Positions 8,448 through 16,394 of a stretch of DNA of 30,334 bases are shown here, piece after piece. The DNA comes from Rhodoferax sp. (GTDB lineage Bacteria > Pseudomonadota > Gammaproteobacteria > Burkholderiales > Burkholderiaceae_C). The DNA is taken from the NCBI GenBank assembly GCA_021737905.1, contig JAIPDA010000003.1, positions 1 to 30,334 of the forward strand. The letters are read 5' to 3'. The notes beneath the pieces are model-generated. The model did not search any database. It was not told where the DNA came from and was given only the letters and a program-made list of their open reading frames with translations. Position numbers and translations under genes: made by a program. The stretch's first letter is position 1. Each line of letters starts with the position of its first letter.

Positions 8448-8670
8448 GAACATGCTCTCCGGCCCGTATGGTTGTTGTGGCTTTGCCGATAGCCACGCCA
8501 TATTTGATGACAGCGTGCCCCTTTGCAATGTCTTGGCGGGCCACTTTATGCCCAAAAGGGATCGGCTCCTTGAGCACGAGGCCGTCGCGTGTGATCAGCA
8601 CATCGGTGTGGAAGTCCAATAAAGTGCTGACGTTGTCATCGGGATGAACGGTGAGGCTGATGCGGCTCAT
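8428..8670 (-). CDS. SAF-domain lyase small subunit (UxaA N-terminal family; candidate SuyA)
   Basis: The protein is 80 residues from the ATG at 8670; an in-frame TTG at 8703 would add 11 residues and cannot be excluded, as neither has a strong ribosome binding site. The sequence VHPDDNVSTLLDF, then VARQDIAKGHAVIKYGVAIG and AGEHVHVHN, is a complete SAF domain as found at the N-terminus of altronate dehydratase. Alone at this length it matches the small subunit of sulfolactate sulfo-lyase. Its end overlaps the start of the large-subunit gene by 20 bases, so the two are made together and should form one enzyme. It is the first gene of a minus-strand unit; the putative GntR operator is 73 bases upstream. 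Confidence 0.85.
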   Translation of the reverse strand: MSRISLTVHPDDNVSTLLDFHTDVLITRDGLVLKEPIPFGHKVARQDIAKGHAVIKYGVAIGKATTTIRAGEHVHVHNCS

Positions 8671-8742
8671 GCGGAATTTTGAAGGGTGAAAATCGCTGGG
8701 CAAGGCTTCAACTTACTTGTCAGGAAAAGCCTTAGGTTTTAA

Positions 8743-8768
8743 AGTTCTATTTATAGTAACATAGGCTT
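8743..8768. promoter_or_regulatory. Putative GntR operator, copy 1 (between lyase genes and ABC operon)
   Basis: The core GTTCTATTTATAGTAAC (8744-8760) is an imperfect inverted repeat: GTTaCTAT and ATAG-AAC on the minus strand, around two central bases. The same sequence, differing at one of 20 positions, lies in front of gntR at 18172-18191. It overlaps possible -10 elements on both strands (TATAGT on plus, TATAAA on minus) and sits 28 bases before the GTG start of the permease gene. Nothing else in the window matches it as far as I could read. Binding by the window's GntR protein is inferred. Confidence 0.7.
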
Positions 8769-8796
8769 AAATTGTATTCATTGGAGATTCTTCATC

Positions 8797-9564
8797 GTGC
8801 TGCGCCTGCGCCATTTCGGTCTGTTACTGCTGCCTTGGTTTTTGTTAATTGCGCTTTGGCAAGGCCTTGCGACCTCGGGCTTGGTGAATCCGGGTCTGAT
8901 GCCCACACCGGCTCAGGTCGCGACAAAGCTGATTGAATTGCTGTTTGGTGGCAGGCTGGGTATTGACATCCTCAAGTCGACCCAGCGCGTCACGCTGGGC
9001 GTGGCGCTGGGTATTGCTCTGGCGGTGCCGGTGGGATTCCTGATTGGCTGGTACAAAAGCGCTCGAACTTTTCTGGATCCGCTGATCAATTTTTTCCGGG
9101 CTCTTCCGCCCATTGCGCTGATTCCTTTGGTGGTGGTGTATTTCGGAATCGATGAGCCAGCCAAAGTCATCATCCTTTTTTACGCCAGTTTTTTTGCGGG
9201 CGTGATTGTGATGTACGAAGGCGTTTCTCAGATCAGTCCCATTTACATCAAGGCAGCCCGCACCTTAGGGGCTAATGAATGGGAAATTTTTTCAAGAGTC
9301 ATTGTGCCGATGACCATGCCCCACATCCTCACCGCCTTGCGGGTTGCTCTGGGCGTGGCTTGGGCCACCTTGGTGGCTTCAGAGCTGGTGGCGGCCCAGC
9401 AGGGACTCGGTGCACTGATACAGAGTGCAGGATCTTTCTTCCAAATCGATGTCATTTATGTGGGTATCGTCTGCATCGGTGTGGTCGCCATGACCATGGA
9501 CATGGCGTTACGCGCAGTCACCCGGCGCATGATCCGCTGGCAAGAGCGGGTGGAGGCCCAATGA
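8797..9564 (+). CDS. ABC transporter permease, TauC/SsuC (nitrate/sulfonate/bicarbonate) family
   Basis: The 255-residue membrane protein starts at a GTG (8797) preceded by GGAGA at 8783-8787. It has six predicted helices and the BPD_transp_1 signature: FFRALPPIALIPLVVVYFGI in the middle and the EAA docking loop YIKAARTLGANEWEIFSRVI. These are hallmarks of the SsuC/TauC group that imports alkanesulfonates, taurine, nitrate or pyrimidine precursors. It leads a collinear run (permease, ATPase, binding protein, GMC dehydrogenase, aldehyde dehydrogenase) and overlaps the ATPase gene by four bases. The putative operator just upstream suggests control by the GntR protein encoded further right. Confidence 0.9.
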   Translation: MLRLRHFGLLLLPWFLLIALWQGLATSGLVNPGLMPTPAQVATKLIELLFGGRLGIDILKSTQRVTLGVALGIALAVPVGFLIGWYKSARTFLDPLINFFRALPPIALIPLVVVYFGIDEPAKVIILFYASFFAGVIVMYEGVSQISPIYIKAARTLGANEWEIFSRVIVPMTMPHILTALRVALGVAWATLVASELVAAQQGLGALIQSAGSFFQIDVIYVGIVCIGVVAMTMDMALRAVTRRMIRWQERVEAQ

Positions 9565-10364
9565 GCACACCACGCATCCAATTTGACAAAGTTTCTTTTG
9601 ATTTTCAAACCGAGAATGGGCCCTTGCGGGTGGTGGACGATGTGTCCTTGGACATCCGGGAAAACGAGTTCATCTGCATCGTCGGTCCATCAGGCTGTGG
9701 CAAAACCACGCTGATGAACCTTCTTGCAGGCTTTGCCAAGCCCACTGAAGGAAGCCTCACGCTGGATGGCAATCCGATACAGGGCCCCGGTCGAGATCGC
9801 GGCGTCATCTTCCAGGAGTACGGCGTTTTTCCATGGCTAACCGTGGAGCAAAATATTCTTTTCGGCTTGCGGCTTTCCGGTAGCAAGACCCCTGCTGCCG
9901 AGGCTGAATCTGTTTGCCGCAAGTACCTGGCGCTGATGGGGCTGACAGATTTTGCGAAGGCTTTTCCTAAAACACTCTCAGGTGGTATGCGGCAACGCTT
10001 GGCAATCGCACGGGCCTATGCGGCCCAACCTGAGTTCCTTTTGATGGACGAGCCTTTTGGGGCGCTGGACGCGCAAACGCGTTCCAAGATGCAGAACTTG
10101 TTGCTCGAAGTGCTTCAGCGTGAAGGCAAAACGGTGATGATGATCACTCACTCGGTGGACGAGGCGGTGTACCTGGCCTCCCGTATTGTTGTGGTGACTG
10201 CACGACCTGCGCGCATCAAGGAAATCATAGAAATTCCGTTCGGTTACCCGCGCAACGAGAGCCTGCACGAAACGGCAGAATTCATTGCCATCAAGGCGCA
10301 CGTTCGCGATCTTGTGATGGCGGAATATGAAGTGCAGCAGCGCTTGGGTGTTGCTTCTGGTTAG
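9561..10364 (+). CDS. ABC transporter ATP-binding protein, TauB/SsuB family
   Basis: The 267-residue ATPase has Walker A GPSGCGKT (42-49), the FQEYGVFPWLTVEQNI stretch characteristic of the nitrate/sulfonate/taurine subfamily, signature LSGGM (139-143), Walker B LLMDEP (160-165) and the FGALDAQTR D-loop. The ATG at 9561 has a strong Shine-Dalgarno (GGAGG at 9552-9556) and overlaps the permease stop (ATGA); the longer in-frame extension back to 9279 runs inside the permease gene and is ignored. It energises uptake by the neighbouring permease and binding protein. The ligand is presumed to be a small organic anion, perhaps a sulfonate or sulfate ester. Confidence 0.93.
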   Translation: MSTPRIQFDKVSFDFQTENGPLRVVDDVSLDIRENEFICIVGPSGCGKTTLMNLLAGFAKPTEGSLTLDGNPIQGPGRDRGVIFQEYGVFPWLTVEQNILFGLRLSGSKTPAAEAESVCRKYLALMGLTDFAKAFPKTLSGGMRQRLAIARAYAAQPEFLLMDEPFGALDAQTRSKMQNLLLEVLQREGKTVMMITHSVDEAVYLASRIVVVTARPARIKEIIEIPFGYPRNESLHETAEFIAIKAHVRDLVMAEYEVQQRLGVASG

Positions 10365-10417
10365 CAAGACAGTTAAGTCAATTTTCGGTTTTTCTTCACG
10401 ATCTAAAGGAGATTTTC

Positions 10418-11431
10418 ATGAGCCATAACTTACAACTTCGTCGCCGCAATATCGTCTTGGGCCTGGGTGCTGCCGGCTTGGCCAGTCTGGGTGCCCCGGC
10501 TATCGCGCAGCAGCGCACCAAAATTCGTGTGGGTTATGTGGACACCTTGGCCGTGACGGGTCAACTGTGGACGGGTGTGCATCGCGGGCATTGGGCCAAA
10601 GAGGGCATTGAGTTTGACCCGGTCAAGTTCAATACCGGTCTGGAACTTTTCAACGCCATGATTGGCGGAAGTCTGGACATGTTGTCCACCGGCGCAGTGA
10701 TCTCCAACTTTCCCGCGCGCGGGCAGGGCAAAGCTTTTTTAATCAACAACATTGAATTTGCGACGGCTCAGCTGTGGATCCGGGAAGACCAAGGGGTCAA
10801 GACATGGGCCGACCTCAAGGGTAAAAAAATCTCCACCACCTTAGGGACCACGGCTCACGTGTTCCTGGATGCAGCTTTGCGCGCCAATGGCTTGGACCCC
10901 GCAAAAGATGTTGAGCTTGTCAACCAAGGGATGCCTGTGGCTGTCACCTCCTTCATCTCCGGTGCCGTCCCGGCAGTGGCCTTGTGGGTGCCATTCAACA
11001 TGCAGGTTCGTCAGCGCGTGCCCGCAGCCAAAATGCTGGTGGATGCCTCGGCCTATTTCCCCAAGTCTGCCATCGTCGGCGGCTGGGCAACACGAGCCGA
11101 CTACTTTGAAAAAAATCGCGCAGTCGTTGCTCAAGTCGTGCGCGGCTGGGCCGCTTCCAATGACGATCTGATCAAAAATTCAGCAACCATCTTGCCCATC
11201 ATTCAAGCCAAAAACTACGAACAAGTTCCATTGGCCGAATTGCAGGAGCAATTCAAGGCGTCCAAGTACCACACGACTGCTGAGTGGCAAAAGCTCTACC
11301 AGGACGGCACGGCATTGGGATGGCTGCAGCAAGTGACAGATTTTTATGCGCGCTTTGGCGGTATTCAAAACCCAGTGCCAGCCAAAACATATTTCGACAC
11401 ATCTTTGTTGTTGAACAGCGTCAAGGCCTGA
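10418..11431 (+). CDS. ABC transporter substrate-binding protein, TauA/SsuA/NrtA-like
   Basis: The 337-residue exported protein is preceded by a strong AAGGAG (10406-10411) six bases before the ATG. The N-terminus reads LRRRNIVLGLGAAGLASLG and then APAIAQQ; an arginine cluster ahead of a mild hydrophobic stretch suggests a Tat-type signal, with cleavage near residue 30. The mature part (KIRVGYVDTLAVTGQLWTGV, then GGSLDMLSTGAVIS) is the NMT1/SsuA-like fold. Such proteins bind sulfonates, taurine, nitrate, thiamine precursors or aromatic acids, so the ligand cannot be assigned by family alone. Its position between a sulfonate-type permease/ATPase and two oxidoreductases suggests it captures the substrate of the pathway. 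Confidence 0.88.
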   Translation: MSHNLQLRRRNIVLGLGAAGLASLGAPAIAQQRTKIRVGYVDTLAVTGQLWTGVHRGHWAKEGIEFDPVKFNTGLELFNAMIGGSLDMLSTGAVISNFPARGQGKAFLINNIEFATAQLWIREDQGVKTWADLKGKKISTTLGTTAHVFLDAALRANGLDPAKDVELVNQGMPVAVTSFISGAVPAVALWVPFNMQVRQRVPAAKMLVDASAYFPKSAIVGGWATRADYFEKNRAVVAQVVRGWAASNDDLIKNSATILPIIQAKNYEQVPLAELQEQFKASKYHTTAEWQKLYQDGTALGWLQQVTDFYARFGGIQNPVPAKTYFDTSLLLNSVKA

Positions 11432-11453
11432 TGGTTGGCATGACCAGTCCTTG

Positions 11454-11493
11454 CTGACGGAGCTCCGTGCTTGAGGGTGCGGAGCTCAGTCAG
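11454..11493 (+). repeat. Hairpin after the TauA-like gene
   Basis: CTGAC, one mismatch, GAGCTCCG (11454-11467) pairs with CGGAGCTC, one mismatch, GTCAG (11480-11493), giving 13 paired bases around a 12-base loop, 22 bases after the binding-protein stop. No T-run follows, so full termination is unlikely. It probably stabilises the upstream mRNA or lowers expression of the GMC gene relative to the transporter. The 182-base gap around it holds no convincing gene. Confidence 0.65.
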
Positions 11494-11613
11494 CCAGGCA
11501 TGGCCTTGGGTGTTGGCGCTGCAGGTCATTTTCTGCCAACAGCGTCAAGCCAAGTGTCAATTCAAACTTCAACAGCGTGTTCAACTGACCTTGCCTTTAA
11601 TCTCCAAGACACC

Positions 11614-13260
11614 ATGAACATCGCGGCCACATCCGAGGGTTTTGACTACATCATTGTTGGCGCTGGTTCAGCCGGTTGTGTGTTAGCCAACCGCTTGAGT
11701 GCAGACCCTGCTTGCCGTGTCATGTTGCTCGAAGCCGGTGGCGCATCCCAGGGGTTTTGGTTGCGTTTGCCGGTGGGCTACTTCAGAACCATCAACGACA
11801 CCCGTTTTTCCTGGCAGTTTCCAGTGGAGCCTCAGTCCTACACCATGGGGCGGACGATGGTGTGGCCACGCGGCAAGGTACTGGGTGGCTCCAGCGCCAT
11901 CAACGGTTTGCTCTATATACGCGGTCAGCGCGCAGACTACGACGACTGGGCTGCATTGGGCGCTAAGGGCTGGGGCTATGACGATGTTCTGCCCTTTTTC
12001 AAACGCTCTGAGCGCTACGAAGGTGGCGCCAACGATTACCACGGCGATAGCGGCGAATTGGGCGTGTCGGACTTGCGCAATGACCATCCCTATTGCGAAG
12101 CTTGGTTGGATGCGGCAGCCCAAGCAGGTCATGCGCGTACCGACGACTTCAATGGCGCGCAGTCCGATGGCATGGGTCGCTATCAGCTGACCTTGCGTGG
12201 ACACTGGCGCTGCGATGCGGCCACCGCTTTTTTGCGTCCTGTGATGGGCCGCAAAAATTTGCACATCGTCACCGGTGCACATGTCACACAAATACTTCAA
12301 GAAAACGGGCGCGCAGCAGGCGTGCAATGGCTGCAATCGGGTGAGCGGCAGGAGGCGCGTGTGGACGGCGAAGTGCTGCTGGCCGCCGGCGCTTTGCAAT
12401 CGCCGCAGATCTTGCAACTTTCGGGTATCGGACCGGCGGCCTTGTTGCGTTCGCACGGTATTGAAGTCAATGCTGATGCGCCCGATGTGGGCTCAAATTT
12501 GCAAGACCATTACCAGGCACGCGTGATTGTCAAGCTGCGCAAAGCACACTCACTCAATGATGATGTGCGCAGCCCTTTGCGTCTGGCGCAGATGGGCGCG
12601 CAATGGTTGTTTCAAAAGCGTGGGCCCTTGACTGTGGGCGCGGGTCAGGTGGGTGGGCTGGCGTGTACCGAGCATGCGCAGGGCGGCCGTGCTGATGTGT
12701 TGTTCAACGTGATGCCTTTGTCTGTGGACAAGCCGGGGGATTCACTGCACCGTTTCTCCGGGTTTTCTGCATCGGCAACGCAATGCCGGCCTGTGTCCAG
12801 CGGCACGGTTCAATTGCAATCTGCAGACCCGACGCTTGCGCCGCGCATCGTCTCCAATTATTTGCGTGAATCGCAGGACGTGCGTGTGCTGGTGGCAGGG
12901 CTGCGCCAGTTGCGCGAGATTTATGAGCAACCGGCTTTTCGCGGCTTGGTGACGGGCGAAGAATATTTCCCGGGCAATGGCGTGATCGGCGACAAGGCTT
13001 TAGAAGCCTTTGCCCGCGAGCGCGGCGGCACTGTGTACCACCCCGTGGGCACTTGCCGCATGGGGGCAGATCAACAGGCCGTCGTGGACGAGCGCCTGCG
13101 TGTGCGCGGCGTGGATGGCTTGCGCGTGATTGATGCTTCTGTGATGCCGCGCCTGGTGTCCACCAATACGAATGCGGCCGCTATCATGATCGGTGAAAAA
13201 GGTGCAGCGATGGTGCTTGAAGACGCCCAACGCCGTGCACCCTCTCATGCATTAACTTGA
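11614..13260 (+). CDS. GMC family FAD-dependent alcohol dehydrogenase (choline dehydrogenase/AlkJ superfamily)
   Basis: The 548-residue flavoprotein begins MNIAATSEGFDYIIVGAGSA; GAGSAG at 16-21 is the FAD dinucleotide-binding loop. GMC signature 1 (GKVLGGSSAINGLLYIRG) and signature 2 (GALQSPQILQLSGIG) are both present, and the catalytic pair is His476 (YHPVGTCRMG) with Asn520 (STNTNAAAIM). The ATG at 11614 was chosen because an upstream start at 11467 would add 49 non-conserved residues that cover a hairpin. The family oxidises primary alcohols (choline, alkanols, polyethylene glycol, sugar alcohols) to aldehydes and passes electrons to quinone. It sits 43 bases upstream of an aldehyde dehydrogenase gene, so the two probably carry out consecutive oxidations of the substrate imported by the upstream transporter. 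The alcohol is unknown. Confidence 0.9.
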   Translation: MNIAATSEGFDYIIVGAGSAGCVLANRLSADPACRVMLLEAGGASQGFWLRLPVGYFRTINDTRFSWQFPVEPQSYTMGRTMVWPRGKVLGGSSAINGLLYIRGQRADYDDWAALGAKGWGYDDVLPFFKRSERYEGGANDYHGDSGELGVSDLRNDHPYCEAWLDAAAQAGHARTDDFNGAQSDGMGRYQLTLRGHWRCDAATAFLRPVMGRKNLHIVTGAHVTQILQENGRAAGVQWLQSGERQEARVDGEVLLAAGALQSPQILQLSGIGPAALLRSHGIEVNADAPDVGSNLQDHYQARVIVKLRKAHSLNDDVRSPLRLAQMGAQWLFQKRGPLTVGAGQVGGLACTEHAQGGRADVLFNVMPLSVDKPGDSLHRFSGFSASATQCRPVSSGTVQLQSADPTLAPRIVSNYLRESQDVRVLVAGLRQLREIYEQPAFRGLVTGEEYFPGNGVIGDKALEAFARERGGTVYHPVGTCRMGADQQAVVDERLRVRGVDGLRVIDASVMPRLVSTNTNAAAIMIGEKGAAMVLEDAQRRAPSHALT

Positions 13261-13303
13261 TACTTCTGCAGACCTGATGAATGTTTAAAACCCAAGAGAA
13301 AAT

Positions 13304-14746
13304 ATGAGCGATTACCCTGACACCCAACTCTACATAGACGGCCAATGGCGCGCAGGCTCCTCCGGCCGCAGTCTGCCGGTGCGCAACCCTGCCACCGGCG
13401 AGGTGTTGGCGCAACTGGCATGCGCTGACTTGGACGATTTAGCCCAGGCCGCTGATGCCGCGGAGCGGGGCTTTGAGGTCTGGCGCCGTACCAGTGCTTT
13501 TGAGCGCTACAAGACCATGCGTAAGGCCGCGCAGTTGCTGCGCGACCGGGCGGACGCTGTCGCCCGCTTGATGACCATGGAGCAGGGCAAACCGCTGGCC
13601 GAGGCAATGCTGGAGGTGATGGCCGGGGCAGACACCATCGACTGGTTTGCTGAAGAAGGACGGCGCGCCTATGGCCGCGTCATCCCGGCGCGCCAGCATG
13701 ATGTTTACCAACTGGTGGTCAAAGAGCCGGTGGGTCCTGTTGCAGCATTCACGCCCTGGAACTTTCCGATCAACCAAATCGTGCGCAAGCTCGCTGCCGC
13801 GCTGGCTGCAGGTTGCTCTATGGTGGTCAAGGCCCCTGAGGAAACGCCGGCTTCCCCCGCAGCCCTGATCACCACCTTCATTGATGCCGGTGTCCCCGCT
13901 GGCGTGATCAATCTGATTTATGGTGACCCGGCACAAATCTCTTCCTACCTCATTGCGCATCCGGTGATCCGCAAAATCTCTTTTACCGGCTCCACCGCGG
14001 TAGGCAAGCAACTGGCATCCATGGCCGGTTTGCACATGAAGCGCATGACCATGGAATTGGGCGGTCACGCGCCGGTGATTGTGTTCGACGATGCAGACAT
14101 CGCTTTGGCTGCCAAGACCATGGTGGCCAGCAAGTTTCGCAATGCCGGTCAGGTCTGCGTGTCGCCCACCCGGTTTTTGGTGCAGGAAGGGGTGTACCGC
14201 GACTTCGTAGCGCAATTCCTGGAGCACACACGCCAGCTCAAAGTGGGTAATGGTCTGGATGCCGCCAGCAACATGGGACCGCTGGCAAATCCGCGCCGCG
14301 TCCATGCCATGCAAAGCCTGACGGACGATGCCTGCGCGCAGCATGCGCAACTTCTCTTGGGCGGCAAGCCTGTGAAAGGTACGGGCAATTTCTGGGAGCC
14401 CACTGTGTTGACGGAAGTGCCTCAGCACGCACACGCCATGGTTGACGAGCCCTTCGGCCCCATGGCCTTGATCAATCCCTTTGCCACTTTTGACGATGCA
14501 GTGCGCGAAGCGAACCGCTTGCCTGCCGGTCTTGCGTCTTATGCCTGGACCCGCTCTGCTCGCACCGCGCAACAAATCGGCGGTGCCTTACAGGCCGGCA
14601 TGGTCAGCATCAACCACCTGGGTTTGGGTATGCCCGAAACACCTTTTGGCGGCGTGAAGGATTCAGGCTACGGATCTGAAGGCGGCACCGAAGCGCTGGA
14701 AGCCTACCTGAACCCCAAGTTCATTTCGCAAGCCGGTTTGCTTTAA
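13304..14746 (+). CDS. NAD(P)-dependent aldehyde dehydrogenase, succinate-semialdehyde dehydrogenase (GabD)-like
   Basis: The 480-residue enzyme has the full aldehyde dehydrogenase set: PWNFP with Asn153, the cofactor loop FTGSTAVGK (228-236), the general base Glu251 in MELGGH, and the nucleophile Cys285 in NAGQVCVSPTRF. Its length and TPWNFPINQIVRKLAAALAAG resemble GabD-type enzymes, a group that also contains sulfolactaldehyde dehydrogenase. It presumably oxidises the aldehyde made by the GMC enzyme to an acid. AAGAGA precedes the ATG at 13304. It is the last gene of the plus-strand unit and converges on the sulfatase gene 39 bases away. I see no terminator between them. Confidence 0.92.
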   Translation: MSDYPDTQLYIDGQWRAGSSGRSLPVRNPATGEVLAQLACADLDDLAQAADAAERGFEVWRRTSAFERYKTMRKAAQLLRDRADAVARLMTMEQGKPLAEAMLEVMAGADTIDWFAEEGRRAYGRVIPARQHDVYQLVVKEPVGPVAAFTPWNFPINQIVRKLAAALAAGCSMVVKAPEETPASPAALITTFIDAGVPAGVINLIYGDPAQISSYLIAHPVIRKISFTGSTAVGKQLASMAGLHMKRMTMELGGHAPVIVFDDADIALAAKTMVASKFRNAGQVCVSPTRFLVQEGVYRDFVAQFLEHTRQLKVGNGLDAASNMGPLANPRRVHAMQSLTDDACAQHAQLLLGGKPVKGTGNFWEPTVLTEVPQHAHAMVDEPFGPMALINPFATFDDAVREANRLPAGLASYAWTRSARTAQQIGGALQAGMVSINHLGLGMPETPFGGVKDSGYGSEGGTEALEAYLNPKFISQAGLL

Positions 14747-14785
14747 GGCGGGGCGGGGCTGGTGCAGTGATCGAATGGTTGCTTG

Positions 14786-16372
14786 TCATTTGTTCTGCTT
14801 TTCACTGCCCTGTGTTGTTTGAATGTCGGGTTGCACCGGCTCGACGAAAGGAAAGCGCGCCCGCGCTTTGACCGTGGTCGGCCCGGCAGCCCCGGAGCCG
14901 CGAATAAAGCGCTGGCTTTCATCTACAAATGGTTGGTAGGCCCAGTTGGGTGTTGCTTCGGACTTGCCGGCCACTTCTGCCAAAAACAGACGCTCGCGCT
15001 GACTTGCCAAGATGCGCGCGTGCGTGTCGGCCGGGTCCCAGTCTTTCACCAGGAGGGCGTGCAGGCGCTCTTCGGTCTGAGCATGTGCACTTTGCCCTGC
15101 CAGGTTGTGGAGTTCATCCGGGTCTGTTTCCAGGTTGAACATCAACGGTGCCAGGCCATGCGTGAAGATGTATTTCCATGGGCCTATGCGCACCATGCGC
15201 GAGGGGGCCATCACGCCTTCGGAACTGTATTCAGACACCACGCAGCGCTCAGTTTCGGCACTGCCATGCAGCAAGCCCATCAGGCTTTGCCCGTGCAAGG
15301 GGCCTGCCGCGGGTGGCGGTTGTCCGTGATGGGCCAGGTCCCTGAACGTGGGCAACAGGTCCACCAGCGAGACATGGTCAGCCACCCTGGCTGGCGCAAA
15401 GCGGTCAGGCATGGAGACAATCAGCGGCACACGCACCGATGATTCGAAAAAGCATTGCTTGAACCACATGCCGCGCTCACCCAGCATTTCACCGTGGTCG
15501 CCGCAAAACACCACGACGGTGTTGTCCTCCAGGCCGGTTTCTTTGAGTACGTTCAGGATGCGGCCGATTTTTTCATCTACATAACTGACCATGCCGTAGT
15601 AGGCGTGGCGCGCGCGGCGCACTTGCGCTTCGGACACGCTGTACAGATCTTGCGCATGCGCTACATAGAGCCATTGGCTGTGTACGTCTAAGTCTGCATA
15701 AGCAATAGGCGGCACTCGTGGCGCGTCGATTTCCTCTTCCCGGTACATGTCCCAAAACCGCTGCGGGGCAACGAAGGGCGGATGCGGATGGGTGTAAGAG
15801 ACGGTCAGAAAAAAAGGTTTGTCTCGGGGCGAGCGGGCCAGGTCGTACAGGCATTGCGCACCCTTGTATTCGACCTCGTCGTCGTAGTCGATTTGCATGC
15901 TGCGCACGCAGGGTCCTGCTTCCAGTACCGGACGCATGCTCACGCCGGTTGGCCTGAAGCCGGGGCCTTTGAGCCAGTCGGGAGTCCACGCAAAGTCGGC
16001 CGGGTAAATATCGGTGGTCAGGCGTTCGTCAAAACCATGCAACTGGTCGGCCCCAATGAAATGCATCTTGCCGCACAAAATGGTGCGGTAACCCGCTTGG
16101 CGCAGGTAGTGGGCCATGGTCGGCGTTGCCGATGCGAATTCGGATGCATTGTCATAAGCACCCAGGGAATGCGGCAAACGTCCGCTCAGCATGGACACGC
16201 GAGACGGCGCACAAATCGGGAAATTGCAATAGGCGCTGTCAAACACCACCCCCCGCGCAGCCAGTGCGCTCAAGTGCGGGGTCTTGACCACCGGGTGCCC
16301 GTGAAAGGGCAAGGTCTGCACAGCCAACTGGTCTGCCATGACCAGCAAAATATTGGGTTGCGCCTGATTCAT
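14786..16372 (-). CDS. Type I sulfatase, choline-sulfatase (BetC)-like
   Basis: The 528-residue hydrolase of the alkaline phosphatase superfamily has CAPSR at residues 54-58, the C-x-P-S-R motif whose cysteine is converted to formylglycine. Metal-binding and active-site blocks are present: MADQL (12-16), GKMHFIGADQLHGFDERL and CGDHGEMLGE. The GKMHF..DQLHGF.ERLTTDIYPADF.WTPD pattern is strongly like choline-sulfatase as I recall it. There is no signal peptide, so it acts in the cytoplasm on an imported sulfate ester. The start at 16372 is preferred over 16417, which lies inside the upstream Bug gene. It is third in the gntR-bug-sulfatase unit. No formylglycine-generating enzyme is in the window. 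The substrate could be choline-O-sulfate or another small sulfate ester. Confidence 0.88.
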   Translation of the reverse strand: MNQAQPNILLVMADQLAVQTLPFHGHPVVKTPHLSALAARGVVFDSAYCNFPICAPSRVSMLSGRLPHSLGAYDNASEFASATPTMAHYLRQAGYRTILCGKMHFIGADQLHGFDERLTTDIYPADFAWTPDWLKGPGFRPTGVSMRPVLEAGPCVRSMQIDYDDEVEYKGAQCLYDLARSPRDKPFFLTVSYTHPHPPFVAPQRFWDMYREEEIDAPRVPPIAYADLDVHSQWLYVAHAQDLYSVSEAQVRRARHAYYGMVSYVDEKIGRILNVLKETGLEDNTVVVFCGDHGEMLGERGMWFKQCFFESSVRVPLIVSMPDRFAPARVADHVSLVDLLPTFRDLAHHGQPPPAAGPLHGQSLMGLLHGSAETERCVVSEYSSEGVMAPSRMVRIGPWKYIFTHGLAPLMFNLETDPDELHNLAGQSAHAQTEERLHALLVKDWDPADTHARILASQRERLFLAEVAGKSEATPNWAYQPFVDESQRFIRGSGAAGPTTVKARARFPFVEPVQPDIQTTQGSEKQNK

Positions 16373-16394
16373 TGGATCAATGCCTGATGTGGAT

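Noticed and set aside
11467..11613. N-terminal extension of the GMC dehydrogenase
   Set aside because: The 49 extra residues lie over a hairpin, match nothing in GMC enzymes, and the FAD-binding fold begins properly after the ATG at 11614.
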